Assembly: GCA_903852755.1 (NCBI GenBank)
Contig: CAINRS010000070.1
Coordinates: 1 to 37,887 of the forward strand
Direction of reading: 5' to 3'
Source: an uncultured Actinomycetes bacterium
GTDB taxonomy: Bacteria > Actinomycetota > Acidimicrobiia > Acidimicrobiales > Microtrichaceae
DNA length: 37,887 bases
In this document: positions 7,046 through 15,608 of the stretch, piece after piece
How the letters are laid out: each line of letters starts with the position of its first letter
How positions within the stretch are numbered: position 1 is the stretch's first letter
Translations under genes and position numbers: made by a program
The notes under the pieces: model-generated
Database searches by the model: none
What the model was told of the DNA's origin: nothing
The model's input: the letters and a program-made list of their open reading frames with translations, nothing else

Positions 7046-8455
7046 ATGGACGTCGGCTGCCTCGCCCCGTGGACGTCGTTGTCGCTGGACCCGCGGGGGG
7101 AGGTCCGGGTGTGCTGCCAGAACCAGTGGTTGCGACTCGGCAACGTCGCCGAGTCGTCGCTGGCTGAGATCTGGAACGGCCCGGAGCTGGCCAGGCTCCG
7201 GGCCCGGCTCCGGGACGGTGACTTCCGGCTCGGGTGCGACGAGTGCCGGATTCCCATCGAGCGCGGCCACCCCGGGACCGCCTTCCTCCACAACTACGAC
7301 CACCTGGTTCCGGCACCGGGAGCCGAGCCTCCGTGGCCCGTGCAGCTCGAGCTCGCCCTCTCGAACACCTGCAACCTCCAGTGCGTCATGTGCAACGGCG
7401 AGCTGTCGTCGGCGATCCGGTCCCAGCGGGAGCACCGTCCGGCGATGGTGAGCCCCTACGGTGCTGCGTTCTTCGAGGAGCTCGAGGAGTTCCTGCTCCG
7501 GATCGAGTCGGTCAACTTCATGGGTGGCGAGCCGTTCCTGGCGCGTGAGTCGCTCGCGGTGATGGAGCGGCTCGTCGACCTGGGGCTCCGGCCACAGGTG
7601 TCGGTGACCACCAACGGAACCATCTGGAACGACCGGATCGCCGAGCTCGTCGCGCTGCTCGGGATGGAGGTGGCGGTCTCGGTCGACGGGCGCTCCGACG
7701 CCGTCCTCGAGCGGGTTCGGGTCGGCATCGACCCGACGTCGTTCCGGGCCAACGTGGAGCGCCTCCGGTCGGCGGCGACGGCAGGGGGCGGGAGGCTCCG
7801 TCTGCTCTTCTCCCTCCTCCGGGCGAACTGGATGGAGCTGGGAGCCGTGCTGCAGTGGGGCGACGACCTGGACGTCGACGTCGGGCTGAACCGTGTCGAG
7901 CACCCGCTGCAGCACAGCCTGGTCCACGGTCCGCTCGACGAACTCGAGCGGGCCGTCCGGGGTCTCGAAGCGGACCCGGTCCACCAGCGGCTCGGGAGGA
8001 ACCGGAACGTCTGGGAGCGGAACCTCGCCGACCTCGTGGCACTGCTCGACGAGCGTCGTTCGGGCGGGACCACGGTGGTCGCCGTCCCGGTCCCGGCGCG
8101 GCGCGCCCCGGTCGACGAGGGATCGTTCCGGGCCCGGGTCGATGCCGACCCCAACCAGGTGGTGATCAGCGTCACCGCCACCGGCTCAGCGCCTCCGGGA
8201 CTCGACCTCGACCGGGTGGTGGGGGAGTCCCTGTGGCGACTGGTCGACGTCCTCACGGGTGGGCTGGGTGACCTGGTGCGCTCCGACATGCAGCAGCCCG
8301 GTGACGGGACCGGCGAGCGTCACGGTTTCACGTTCGACGCAGGTGGTACCTGCTACGAGCTCACCGCCGAGGTGGACGCCGATCGCGACGGGTCCTCGTG
8401 CTGGCGCCTCGAACTGGTCGAGGTCGAACCGGACCCCGGTGCGCACCCGACGTGA
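7046..8455 (+). CDS. Radical SAM protein with N-terminal twitch/SPASM-like Cys domain (copy A)
   Basis: The 469-residue protein opens with an auxiliary-cluster domain: C5-LAPW, C23-C24, LGNVAESSLAEIWNG, and C64-x2-C67. This CxxPW...CC...GN...IW...CxxC pattern is typical of twitch-domain radical SAM proteins in which the accessory Fe-S domain precedes the core. The core has C109-x3-C113-x2-C116 (CNLQCVMC), which binds the [4Fe-4S] cluster that cleaves SAM, and a GGEP motif at about 160-163. The last ~110 residues form a separate domain shared with copies B (14039-15529) and C (15654-17168). ATG 7046 immediately precedes the first Cys motif. It stands alone, divergent from the PhyH gene and convergent with the GT operon. 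The substrate is unknown; no precursor peptide was recognised nearby, so glycan or sugar modification is the more likely role. Confidence 0.88.
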   Translation: MDVGCLAPWTSLSLDPRGEVRVCCQNQWLRLGNVAESSLAEIWNGPELARLRARLRDGDFRLGCDECRIPIERGHPGTAFLHNYDHLVPAPGAEPPWPVQLELALSNTCNLQCVMCNGELSSAIRSQREHRPAMVSPYGAAFFEELEEFLLRIESVNFMGGEPFLARESLAVMERLVDLGLRPQVSVTTNGTIWNDRIAELVALLGMEVAVSVDGRSDAVLERVRVGIDPTSFRANVERLRSAATAGGGRLRLLFSLLRANWMELGAVLQWGDDLDVDVGLNRVEHPLQHSLVHGPLDELERAVRGLEADPVHQRLGRNRNVWERNLADLVALLDERRSGGTTVVAVPVPARRAPVDEGSFRARVDADPNQVVISVTATGSAPPGLDLDRVVGESLWRLVDVLTGGLGDLVRSDMQQPGDGTGERHGFTFDAGGTCYELTAEVDADRDGSSCWRLELVEVEPDPGAHPT

Positions 8456-8460
8456 GGAGC

Positions 8461-8493
8461 GCGGGTTCCGGGAGCCTCCGGTCCCGGGCCCGC
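8461..8493. terminator. Bidirectional terminator-like hairpin
   Basis: Between the convergent radical SAM (ends 8455) and GT (ends 8501) genes, GCGGG-tt-CCGGGA (8461-8473) pairs with TCCCGG-g-CCCGC (8482-8493) around an 8-base loop. That gives 11 paired bases with one small internal bulge. There is no T-run. Confidence 0.5.
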
Positions 8494-8500
8494 CGATGGA

Positions 8501-9694
8501 TCAGCGGGAGGCCCAGGCGTCCTCGAGGTCCCGCAGCAGCGCCGGTGCGGCCACCGACACGTCGTGGTGCGTGAGCACCTGGTGTCGGAGTTCCTCGGCG
8601 GCCGCCCCGCGCAGCTGTTCGTCCTCGAGCAGCGTGAGCACCTGGGCTGCCATGGCACCGACGTCGAGGTAGTCGATGATCCCGGTCGCCGCCGCCGGCC
8701 CCGCAGCCTCGAGCAGCTCGGGCATGCCGCCGTTGCGGTAGGTCACGATCGGGTGGCCCATGGCGGCGTGCTCCAGGCACACCAGCGGGAACGGGTCCTC
8801 GCGTGAGGTGAGTGCGAAGACGTCGGCCGCAGCGAACCACGGCACCGGATCGGCACGGATACCGGCGAACAGGACGTTGTCGGCGTGCGCCAGCTCGAGA
8901 TCCGAGTGGAGGCGCACCATGTCGATGGTCTCGAGGTCACCGCCCATCCACACGAAGTGGACGGGCTCCCGGGTTCGGCGCCGCACCTCGGTGGCGAGCT
9001 GGATGAACAGGTCGGGACCCTTGCGCCAGTCGATGGTCCCGGCGCCCATCACGATCGCCGCGTCCGCCGGGATGCGGTAGGACCGGCGCAGGCGGGACAC
9101 CTCCCGTGCGCTGATCTCCCGGCTCGAGATGCCTGCAGCGTCGATGAACTCGTGGTGCACCCGCACGGCGTCCTCGGGCAGACCCACCGTGTCGACGAGC
9201 ACGTCCCGGACCGCGCGCGAGGCGGCGATCCACAGGTCCGGGCCGGCTCGGAGCAGCTCCTGGACGTGCGGCCGCTGGGTCGTCGTGGCCACGGCGAGTT
9301 CGTGGACGTGGCTCACGACCAGACCCGCCGGCGGCAGGTGGGGGAGGATCTCCAGACTGCCCAGGCTGTTCAGGTAGACGACGTCGAAGTCGCGCAGGTG
9401 GCGGAGCTGGGGGACCAGCCGGGCGGCGGCGACCGATCGCCAGGCCCGTCTGCTGCCGAGGTGGAGCAACCCCTGTTGGAGCGCCTTGGCACCTCCGGCG
9501 AGTGTGGATCGGTCGAGCACCGTCACGTCGGTCACGGCCTCGAAGCGGTCCCGGATGGGCCCGTCCTGCAGGGCGAGCACGTGGACCTCGACGTCGGTGT
9601 GCTCGGTGATCCACCGCACCAGGTGCAGCAGGTTCATCGGCGCACCGGTGATCGTGGTCTCGTGGGTCACGGCGAGCAGCCGGCGGATCGTCAC
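8501..9694 (-). CDS. GT4-type glycosyltransferase (last gene of the GT operon)
   Basis: A 397-residue GT-B fold glycosyltransferase of the GT4 type. The N-terminal acceptor lobe starts at RRLLAVTHETTITGAPMNLLHL and includes a SHVHELAV segment; the C-terminal donor lobe has GAGTIDWRKGPDLF with K225 and the TSREDPFPLVCLEHA motif, where D300-x7-E308 is the usual nucleotide-sugar signature of these enzymes. It should transfer a sugar from a nucleotide-sugar donor to a growing glycan on the cytoplasmic face. GTG 9694 is the start: GGAGG sits 7 bases upstream and the GTGA overlaps the stop of the previous gene. It is the distal gene of a minus-strand run of two radical SAM and five GT genes. Donor and acceptor cannot be predicted. 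Confidence 0.9.
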   Translation of the reverse strand: MTIRRLLAVTHETTITGAPMNLLHLVRWITEHTDVEVHVLALQDGPIRDRFEAVTDVTVLDRSTLAGGAKALQQGLLHLGSRRAWRSVAAARLVPQLRHLRDFDVVYLNSLGSLEILPHLPPAGLVVSHVHELAVATTTQRPHVQELLRAGPDLWIAASRAVRDVLVDTVGLPEDAVRVHHEFIDAAGISSREISAREVSRLRRSYRIPADAAIVMGAGTIDWRKGPDLFIQLATEVRRRTREPVHFVWMGGDLETIDMVRLHSDLELAHADNVLFAGIRADPVPWFAAADVFALTSREDPFPLVCLEHAAMGHPIVTYRNGGMPELLEAAGPAAATGIIDYLDVGAMAAQVLTLLEDEQLRGAAAEELRHQVLTHHDVSVAAPALLRDLEDAWASR

Positions 9695-10731
9695 CTCGTC
9701 ACCTCCAGGAGCCGGGTGAGCTCGTCGACGAAGACCCTGCCCACGACCTCGGTGGACTGGCGTTCCCGGGCGCGCCGGGCGCCGGCGTCGGCCGGATCGG
9801 CGGCCCGTCGCCGGTCCCCCAGCAGGGTCCTGATCTCCTCTGCCAGTGCGACCGTGTCGGGGTAGGGGACCACGGCGACGCAGCCCTCGGCACCGAGTTC
9901 GGCGACACCGCCGACGGCGAAGCCCGCGGTCGGCCGGCCGACGAGCGCGGCCTCGAGCGGGACGAGTGGTTGGGCGTCCCGTCGAGAGGTGGACACGACG
10001 ACGTCGGCGGCGCGCAGGTACGGCACTGCGTCGGCGACCTCGCCGGTCCACACGACCCGTTCGGTGTCACCGGTGCTCGACAGGTCGCCGGTGACGACCC
10101 GTCCGAGTCCGAGCGGCCGACGCCCGATCCACGCGAACCTCGTCCGGTCGTCGTCCAGTCGGGTCACGAGGTCGACGAACAGGTCGGGACCCTTGTGCCA
10201 GGCCACCTCGCCACAGGCGACGACCAGGTGGTCGGAGTCACCGGCGCCCATGACCGCACGGGCGGTCGCCACGTCGGCCTCGTCGGGTGTCCTGACCGGG
10301 GTGACCACCGGGGGGACGATACGGATCCGGGCCGGCGGCACCCCCAGCCCCTCGAGCGCCCGGGCCGCCGCGTCCGAGACGCACATCACGAGCGAACAGC
10401 GGTCGACGAGCGCCTCCTTGGACCCGGCGTCGAGCACCGTGAGCGCCTCGTCGTCCTCGTGCACGTACACCGCACCGGGGATCTCCCGGTCGAACTGCAG
10501 GAGGACCCGGGCCGCGAGCGAGCTGTTCGCCAGGACCGCCGCCGGGCGTCCGACCGGTCCGGCGACGGTCGCCAGCGAACGAAGCTGCGAGGCCATCGGC
10601 CCGCCGGCGAGGAGCTCGACCGCCACCGGGACGCCCAGGTGGGCCCGGGTGGCTCCGAGCAGTGTGTGCAGCACGCGGTTCCCCCCGGACCGGGTCGCCT
10701 CGTGGGCCACGACCAGCAGCGGCCGGGTCAC
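9691..10731 (-). CDS. GT4-type glycosyltransferase
   Basis: A 346-residue GT-B glycosyltransferase. The start LLVVAHEATRSGGNRVLHTLL forms the first Rossmann strand and loop; VYVHEDDEALTVL lies near 88-100; the donor lobe has ACGEVAWHKGPDLF (K180) and STSRRDAQPLVPLEAALVG, giving D252-x7-E260. The catalytic signature is intact. It is clearly paralogous to the gene at 12974-14026, sharing the HE[DE]DEALTVL motif and the PLVPLEAALVG motif, so the operon grew in part by duplication. The start GTG 10731 overlaps the upstream stop (GTGA), and its own stop overlaps the next gene in the same way. Sugar specificity is unknown. Confidence 0.9.
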   Translation of the reverse strand: MTRPLLVVAHEATRSGGNRVLHTLLGATRAHLGVPVAVELLAGGPMASQLRSLATVAGPVGRPAAVLANSSLAARVLLQFDREIPGAVYVHEDDEALTVLDAGSKEALVDRCSLVMCVSDAAARALEGLGVPPARIRIVPPVVTPVRTPDEADVATARAVMGAGDSDHLVVACGEVAWHKGPDLFVDLVTRLDDDRTRFAWIGRRPLGLGRVVTGDLSSTGDTERVVWTGEVADAVPYLRAADVVVSTSRRDAQPLVPLEAALVGRPTAGFAVGGVAELGAEGCVAVVPYPDTVALAEEIRTLLGDRRRAADPADAGARRARERQSTEVVGRVFVDELTRLLEVTR

Positions 10732-11846
10732 GCCGACCCTGCTGCGGTCGCGACCAGGTGGTCGAGGAGGCGGGGTGCTGCGGCGTCGGTCCCGAACCGC
10801 TCGGCCGCCCAGGTCGACTGGGCCCCCGCCAGGTCGTCGCGGACCTTCCGGTCGCGGAGCGACTCGAGCATCTCGGCCAGTCCGGAGACGTCGGGGTAGG
10901 GGGCGCCGCAGAACGCCGGTCCGAACATCTCGGTGACGCCGCCCACACCGGAGAACGCGACGACCGGTGTGCCGGCGAACGCGGCGTGCAGGCACACGAG
11001 CGGGAAGGCGTCGAGTCGGGCCGGGTGCAACAGGACGTCCCCAGCGGCGAGCCAGGGCACGATGTCGTCGACCGTCCCGAACATCCGGAACCGTCGAACC
11101 GGCCCGCGGCGGGCCTCGTCGAGCACCCGGTGGAACAACGGGTCCCGCTCGCCGCCGAGCCATGCCCAGGCAGTCGGCCCGCCGGCGACCCGGTCGTGCA
11201 CGACCGCCACCTCGTGGAACAGGTCGGTCGCCTTGCGGTGCGTCGCGATCCCAGCTCCGACAACCAGCAGTTCGCTCCCCGTCGGGTCGAGCGCACCGCG
11301 GCAGTGGGCCACCTGCAGGTCGTCCACCGCCCGGCGGCGGTCGACGAACTCGGGCACGACGTGGACCGGGGTGTCGGCATCGAGCCGGGACCGGAGCTCA
11401 GCGGCCACCTCGGGTGCCCCGGCCAGCCACCGGCCGGTCCGGTTCCGCAGGTCCGCCGGGCCGTCGAGCCAGTGCAGGTCCTCTCCCTGCTCCACGGCCC
11501 AGCACACCACTGCACCGGAACGGTCGAGCAGGTAGGGGAGCGAGTGGCCGGCGGCGACGCTCACTGCGAGGGTCACGTCGACCGGGTCGAGGCGCCGGGT
11601 CGCGGCCAACAGGTCGGCGCAGCGGTCCGGTGGGGGGTCGGCGTGGTCCCACGGCTCCTCGGGGTCGAGCAGGATCGTCGTCGGCGCGAGCTGCGTGCAG
11701 GCCCCGGCCAGTTCGCCGCCCCGGAACGCCACGACGTCCACCCGGACCTCGGGGTGCTGGGCCCGCAACCACCGCACGAAGGTGAGGCCGAGGACCGGTG
11801 GGCCGGTCCGGTCGAGCGCGTGGAGTGCCACCCGGCAGCGCTGCAC
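10728..11846 (-). CDS. GT4-like glycosyltransferase with altered EX7E motif
   Basis: A 372-residue GT-B protein. The donor lobe keeps a phosphate-contact Lys in GAGIATHRKATDLF (K205), but the expected D/E-x7-E reads LDAFPLVCLHAAFAG: D279 is present while the second Glu is replaced by H287. In GT4 enzymes that Glu contacts the donor nucleotide-sugar, so activity may be altered or specialised. The rest of the fold (FGTVDDIVPWLAAGDVLLHP, VAFSGVGGVTEMFG) looks well preserved and the frame is intact, so this is not a decayed gene. GTG 11846 has GGAGG about 8 bases upstream. The gene begins 5 bases after the upstream stop and overlaps the downstream GT by GTGA. Confidence 0.82.
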   Translation of the reverse strand: MQRCRVALHALDRTGPPVLGLTFVRWLRAQHPEVRVDVVAFRGGELAGACTQLAPTTILLDPEEPWDHADPPPDRCADLLAATRRLDPVDVTLAVSVAAGHSLPYLLDRSGAVVCWAVEQGEDLHWLDGPADLRNRTGRWLAGAPEVAAELRSRLDADTPVHVVPEFVDRRRAVDDLQVAHCRGALDPTGSELLVVGAGIATHRKATDLFHEVAVVHDRVAGGPTAWAWLGGERDPLFHRVLDEARRGPVRRFRMFGTVDDIVPWLAAGDVLLHPARLDAFPLVCLHAAFAGTPVVAFSGVGGVTEMFGPAFCGAPYPDVSGLAEMLESLRDRKVRDDLAGAQSTWAAERFGTDAAAPRLLDHLVATAAGSA

Positions 11847-11851
11847 GCCCC

Positions 11852-12958
11852 CTACCTCCCGGCGAGCCGGGCGATCCGGTCGACCCAACCGGCGTGGTCG
11901 AGCCACTGGTCGATGTCGAGCAGCCGACTCCGCTCGAACCGCTCGTCCCGGTTGCCGGCCAGGCCGTCGCGGAGTGCCGTGGCCGCGGCCTCGACGTCGA
12001 GCGGCGGCATTGCGAACGCCTGGTCAGGGAGGTGGTCGTCCCGGGTCGCGACGACCACCTGGCCGACGCACAGTGCGTTGAGGATCAGTTCGGTGTCCTC
12101 TCCCGGGACCCTGGTCGGCAGCAGGACGGCGTCCCCTGCGTAGCGTTCGATCTCCTCGGTGAGCGGGTGCAGGTGGAACCGGTCGCCCAGTCCGCACCGG
12201 TCGGCCTCGGTCCGGATGCGATCGGCCTCGTGCTGGTCACTCGACAGCCCCAGCCAGAGCGCATGGGGCCGGACGCCGTGACGTTCACCGAGTGCCCAGA
12301 GCGTCCGGACGAACAGGTCGGTGCCGTCGATCCATGCGTCCTCACCCCAGCCCACGACGAGCTGGACGTCCTCGGGGATGCCGAGCCTCGACCTGACGCG
12401 CCGGCGCCCTGCCGGGTCGGCCATCGGCAGGGCGAGGCTGCGCCGACGGAGCACCGGCAGCTGCAGGTGTGGGACGTCACCGGCGGTGCGGTCCGCCACC
12501 GCACTGACCACGGCGTCACCGCTGGTGAGGGGCGGGGGTTCCATCTCGGCACCCCGCGGTGGCTCCGGGTTGGTGCGGACCAGTCGAACCACCGGTCGCG
12601 GCCACGGATCGAGCACCCGGTTCCCCAGACCGTCGTCGAGCAGCGCCACGTCGGGGTCGACCTCGCGCAACCAGGACCTCAGTCGGAGCCCTTGGATCGC
12701 CGCAGCCGTTCGTTGCCCGGGTCCACCGATCAGGAGCCGGTTCGGCCACCAGGTCCGCAGGTCGTCGACCACGCGGCTGCCGGGCCACGGGTCGTCGTCG
12801 CCGCCGTCCTGGTCGCAGCGGAGGAACCACACGGCGACCCGGGTGTCGCTCCGACGCTCGAGGTGCTCGACGAGGAGCCGCAGCACGTCGGTCGAACGCC
12901 GCTGGTCGGGCCGCGCGGTCACGACCAGGATCGACAACGGCTCCGACACCGGGGTCAT
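11852..12958 (-). CDS. GT-B glycosyltransferase-like protein lacking key catalytic residues
   Basis: A 368-residue protein with a GT4-like arrangement: an N-terminal lobe from ILVVTARPDQRRSTDVLRLL, a linker, then VVGWGEDAWIDGTDLFVRTLW. The last segment lines up with the WRKGPDLF region of its neighbours, but the Lys is D211. The donor motif region reads PTRVPGEDTELILNALCVG, where the expected Glu is N294. Both residues contact the donor phosphates or sugar in active GT4 enzymes, so this member may be a pseudoenzyme or scaffold, or use a very different donor. The frame is intact and lies between active-looking paralogues, arguing for retained function. ATG 12958 lies 15 bases after the upstream stop with no obvious Shine-Dalgarno; GTG four codons in is an alternative start. 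Confidence 0.75.
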   Translation of the reverse strand: MTPVSEPLSILVVTARPDQRRSTDVLRLLVEHLERRSDTRVAVWFLRCDQDGGDDDPWPGSRVVDDLRTWWPNRLLIGGPGQRTAAAIQGLRLRSWLREVDPDVALLDDGLGNRVLDPWPRPVVRLVRTNPEPPRGAEMEPPPLTSGDAVVSAVADRTAGDVPHLQLPVLRRRSLALPMADPAGRRRVRSRLGIPEDVQLVVGWGEDAWIDGTDLFVRTLWALGERHGVRPHALWLGLSSDQHEADRIRTEADRCGLGDRFHLHPLTEEIERYAGDAVLLPTRVPGEDTELILNALCVGQVVVATRDDHLPDQAFAMPPLDVEAAATALRDGLAGNRDERFERSRLLDIDQWLDHAGWVDRIARLAGR

Positions 12959-12973
12959 GGTACCGGGAGGTAC

Positions 12974-14026
12974 TCAGGCCCGGTCCGCCGAGTGGTCGAT
13001 CAGGTTGCGCAACAGGTTGGAGAGGCGGGCGGCGATCACATCGGGGTCCTGCTCCGCTCGGGCGAGCGCGCCGGCCCGCCCGGCGAGCCGCTGCGACGCG
13101 GTCGGGTCGCCGAGGAGCGTGCGCACGACGTCGGCGAGCCCTGCACAGTCCGGGTAGTCGGCCGTGACGGCCGCTCCGCGCCGTGCCATCTCGGCCAGTC
13201 CGCCGACGTCGAACGCCGCGGTCGGGGTCCCGACCAGCGCCGCCTCGAGGGGAACCAGTGGTCGCGGGTCCTCACGCGAGGTCAGGACCAGCACGTCGGC
13301 CAGAGCCAGGTGCGCCGACGGGTCGGGGACCTCGCCGAGCCATCGCAGGCGGCCGCCGAGTCCACGGGCGGCGGTGTCAGCGTCGAGCGCCACGGCGAAC
13401 GGGTGGGGCCGGCGCCGACCCACCCAGAGGAACTCCAGGTCGGGGTCGTCGGCCAGCTCGGCGGCAACCTCGACGAACAGGTCGGCCCCCTTGCGCCAGG
13501 TCGCCTCACCACATCCGAGGACGACGCGTCGTCCTCTGGTGCCGAGGTCCGCCCTGAGTCGCTCGATCACCCCGTCACCGACCTGCGGTACGACGACGGG
13601 CGGTGGGATCAGGTGGACCCGGTCGTGTCGGACCCCCAGATCGACGACCTGTCGTGCGGAGCGCTCCGAGACGCACACCACGATGTCGGCACGGCTCCGC
13701 AGGGCCTCGAGCACGCGGTCGGGCAGGACGGTGAGCGCCTCGTCCTCCTCGTGCACGTGCACGAGTGAGGGTGTGGCGGCCGGGTGGTCCCAGAGACAGC
13801 CGGCCGCGGCGGCGTTGTTGACCCAGATGACGGCCGGCCGATCGGCAGGCCGTTCAGCGGACCCGAGGGCCAGGAGGTCGTCGGTGAGCGGGCCGCCTGC
13901 CTGGAACCGCAGGGCGATGGGCAGGTCGACGGTCGGACCGATGCGGCGCAGCACGTCCAGCAGCACCAGGACGCTGCCGGCGCGGTCGGCGGCGTGGGCG
14001 ACGACGAGCAGCGTGTCCCGAGCCAC
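12974..14026 (-). CDS. GT4-type glycosyltransferase (paralogue of the 9691-10731 gene)
   Basis: A 350-residue GT-B glycosyltransferase. It starts with LLVVAHAADRAGSVLVLLDVL and has LVHVHEEDEALTVL at about 88-101. The donor-lobe GCGEATWRKGADLF contributes K179, and TSREDPRPLVPLEAALVG gives D253-x7-E261, so the catalytic signature is complete. Similarity along the whole length to the gene at 9691-10731 indicates duplication. The GTG 14026 start has GAGG about 10 bases upstream and lies 12 bases after the stop of the radical SAM gene, so the two are probably co-transcribed. It is the first GT of the run. The C-terminus (ARLSNLLRNLIDHS) carries no membrane segment; the enzyme is likely cytoplasmic and peripheral. 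Confidence 0.9.
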   Translation of the reverse strand: MARDTLLVVAHAADRAGSVLVLLDVLRRIGPTVDLPIALRFQAGGPLTDDLLALGSAERPADRPAVIWVNNAAAAGCLWDHPAATPSLVHVHEEDEALTVLPDRVLEALRSRADIVVCVSERSARQVVDLGVRHDRVHLIPPPVVVPQVGDGVIERLRADLGTRGRRVVLGCGEATWRKGADLFVEVAAELADDPDLEFLWVGRRRPHPFAVALDADTAARGLGGRLRWLGEVPDPSAHLALADVLVLTSREDPRPLVPLEAALVGTPTAAFDVGGLAEMARRGAAVTADYPDCAGLADVVRTLLGDPTASQRLAGRAGALARAEQDPDVIAARLSNLLRNLIDHSADRA

Positions 14027-14038
14027 CTCGGTGGTGCC

Positions 14039-15529
14039 TCAGGCCTGACGGTCGACGTGGCAGAAGAGGATCCGGACCTCGTCGGCCCGGCCGGACTCGT
14101 CGCGCATGGCGACGAGCGAGGTGCGGACCTCGACCTGCGGGTGGACGGTCAGGACGTCGAGCCGGTCGTCGTCCTCGGCCAGGACCCGCTGCTCGACGGG
14201 GGCGCCGAGCAGCTCGTTGAGGACCAGCTGGAGGTGCTCCGCCGGTCGGCCGACCAACTCGGGGTCCATGGCCGCGACTCCCGGCGAGACCCCAGTGATC
14301 ACGTCGCCCGGGCCCACCCGGACCTCGTGGATGGACCCGTCCGAGGCCACCGCGGCGAGCTCGGTCCGGACCCGGGTGTCGTCCACCGGGCCGGACCCGG
14401 AGCGCATGAACAGCAGGATCCGGTGGGAGTCCCGAACCAGGGCCTCCTGGTCGACGTGCGTGTCGCACACGGCGAGCGCCTCGGCGACTGCGTGCTCGTA
14501 CACGTCGCGGTTGCGGCCGAGATGATCGATCTGCGCCCGACGCTGTTCGACCAGGGACTCGGCGACGGCCCGACGTCGTCGGGCGTCCTGACGTCCGATC
14601 GCGCACGAGTCCGGGTGTCGGGCCAGGACGACGGACAGGTCGGAGTCCAGGTCATCGGCGAGCTCGGCGATCAGTCCCAGCTCGTGGTGGTTCTGGTCCA
14701 TCAGCACGAAGTTGAGCGACATCCACGTGTCGTGCGTCGTGACGTGGGAGCGGATGCGGTCCAGATTGTCGCGCACCTGCGACCACGACGCGTTCACCCG
14801 GATCGCCTCGAACGTCGGTGCCGTGGCGCCGTCGATCGACACGACGAAGCCGACGTTCAGCCGGTTCATCAGCGCTTCGATCTCCGGTGTCCAGTGGGTG
14901 CCGTTGGTGACGATCGTGCAGGCGAGACCCGGCGCGACCGCGGCGATGCGTTCCCAGACCCGGTAGTTCGCCTCGATGACGAACGGCTCCCCACCACCGA
15001 ACACCGCCTCGGTGGCGTGGACGAGGAACGGCTCGAGTTGCTCGACGAATCGGTCGTCGAACTTGGAGGAGTCGGGCACGTTGCGCCGGAGTTCCTGGAT
15101 GGCCCCGTAGCAGTGGACGCACTCCAGGTTGCACTCCTCGGAGAGGCTGAACTCGAGGCGTGTCGGCCAGGCGGGATCGCCGACGTCGGCGAGGCGGTCG
15201 AACTGCGCCGCGAAGGAGTTCCGCCGTCCGACCGACCGGAACTCCGCGCCGCAGGTCTCGCATCCTCGTGAGACGTCTCCCCGTCCGAGCCGGTCGATGA
15301 GTTCGGCCCGGCGACCGCCGTTCCAGACCGACTCCAGGTCGTCGGATCGGACGTTGCCGAGTGGCCAGAGGTTCTGTGAGCAGGCGCGGATGGTGCCGTC
15401 GGGGAGGAACTGGAGGTTGCGGGCCGGTGCCGAGCAGACCGTGCCGGCTCCGTCGAGGTCGACCGGCCGGGCGTCCCGGCGCGGTGCCAGGTTCACCGGG
15501 ACGGCACCCCCGAGATCCCCGTGCTCCAT
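14039..15529 (-). CDS. Radical SAM protein with N-terminal twitch-like and C-terminal PAS-like domains (copy B)
   Basis: A 496-residue paralogue of copies A and C. The N-terminal accessory domain has C32 (VCSAPA), a single C50 (RACSQN, where the other copies have CC), LGNVRSDDLESVWNGG, and C90-x2-C93. The radical SAM core has C133-x3-C137-x2-C140 (CNLECVHC) and GGGEP at about 178-182. After the core comes a linker ending in LLFMRSGSGPVDD. A tail of about 110 residues contains DVITGVSPGVAAMDPELVGR and ends with EVRTSLVAMRDESGRADEVR; that order of segments resembles a PAS fold. ATG 15529 has GGAGG 8 bases upstream. Two tandem hairpins lie in the likely leader. It precedes the five GT genes, linking this chemistry to glycan assembly. 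The substrate is unknown. Confidence 0.88.
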   Translation of the reverse strand: MEHGDLGGAVPVNLAPRRDARPVDLDGAGTVCSAPARNLQFLPDGTIRACSQNLWPLGNVRSDDLESVWNGGRRAELIDRLGRGDVSRGCETCGAEFRSVGRRNSFAAQFDRLADVGDPAWPTRLEFSLSEECNLECVHCYGAIQELRRNVPDSSKFDDRFVEQLEPFLVHATEAVFGGGEPFVIEANYRVWERIAAVAPGLACTIVTNGTHWTPEIEALMNRLNVGFVVSIDGATAPTFEAIRVNASWSQVRDNLDRIRSHVTTHDTWMSLNFVLMDQNHHELGLIAELADDLDSDLSVVLARHPDSCAIGRQDARRRRAVAESLVEQRRAQIDHLGRNRDVYEHAVAEALAVCDTHVDQEALVRDSHRILLFMRSGSGPVDDTRVRTELAAVASDGSIHEVRVGPGDVITGVSPGVAAMDPELVGRPAEHLQLVLNELLGAPVEQRVLAEDDDRLDVLTVHPQVEVRTSLVAMRDESGRADEVRILFCHVDRQA

Positions 15530-15541
15530 GGATGTGTCCTC

Positions 15542-15599
15542 CGTGTGGGTCCGCTCTGCCGGCGGACCCGCGTGTGGGTCCGTTCTGCCGGCGGACCCG
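15542..15599. repeat. Two tandem 29-bp repeats, each a hairpin
   Basis: Bases 15542-15570 and 15571-15599 are identical except for one C/T change. Each unit holds an inverted repeat: GGGTCCGC / GCGGACCC (8-bp stem, 7-base loop, 15548-15570) in the first, and the same stem with one end mismatch (15577-15599) in the second. They lie between the stop of copy C and the start of copy B on the minus strand. They may be paired terminators, a leader-RNA element or operator sites. No T-run follows. Confidence 0.75.
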
Positions 15600-15608
15600 G
15601 TGGAGCTC

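Noticed and set aside
5195-7984. A very long (929-codon) minus-strand open frame
   Set aside because: It spans parts of two real genes in other frames, with low-complexity Arg/Pro/Gly composition; it is a high-GC shadow.
11798-13768. A 656-codon plus-strand frame opposite the GT genes
   Set aside because: Composition is antisense-like (His/Asp/Gln/Val-rich without motifs), while the minus strand encodes recognisable GT4 domains.
15542-15599. A minimal CRISPR array
   Set aside because: There are only two units, directly abutting with no spacers, and no cas genes.
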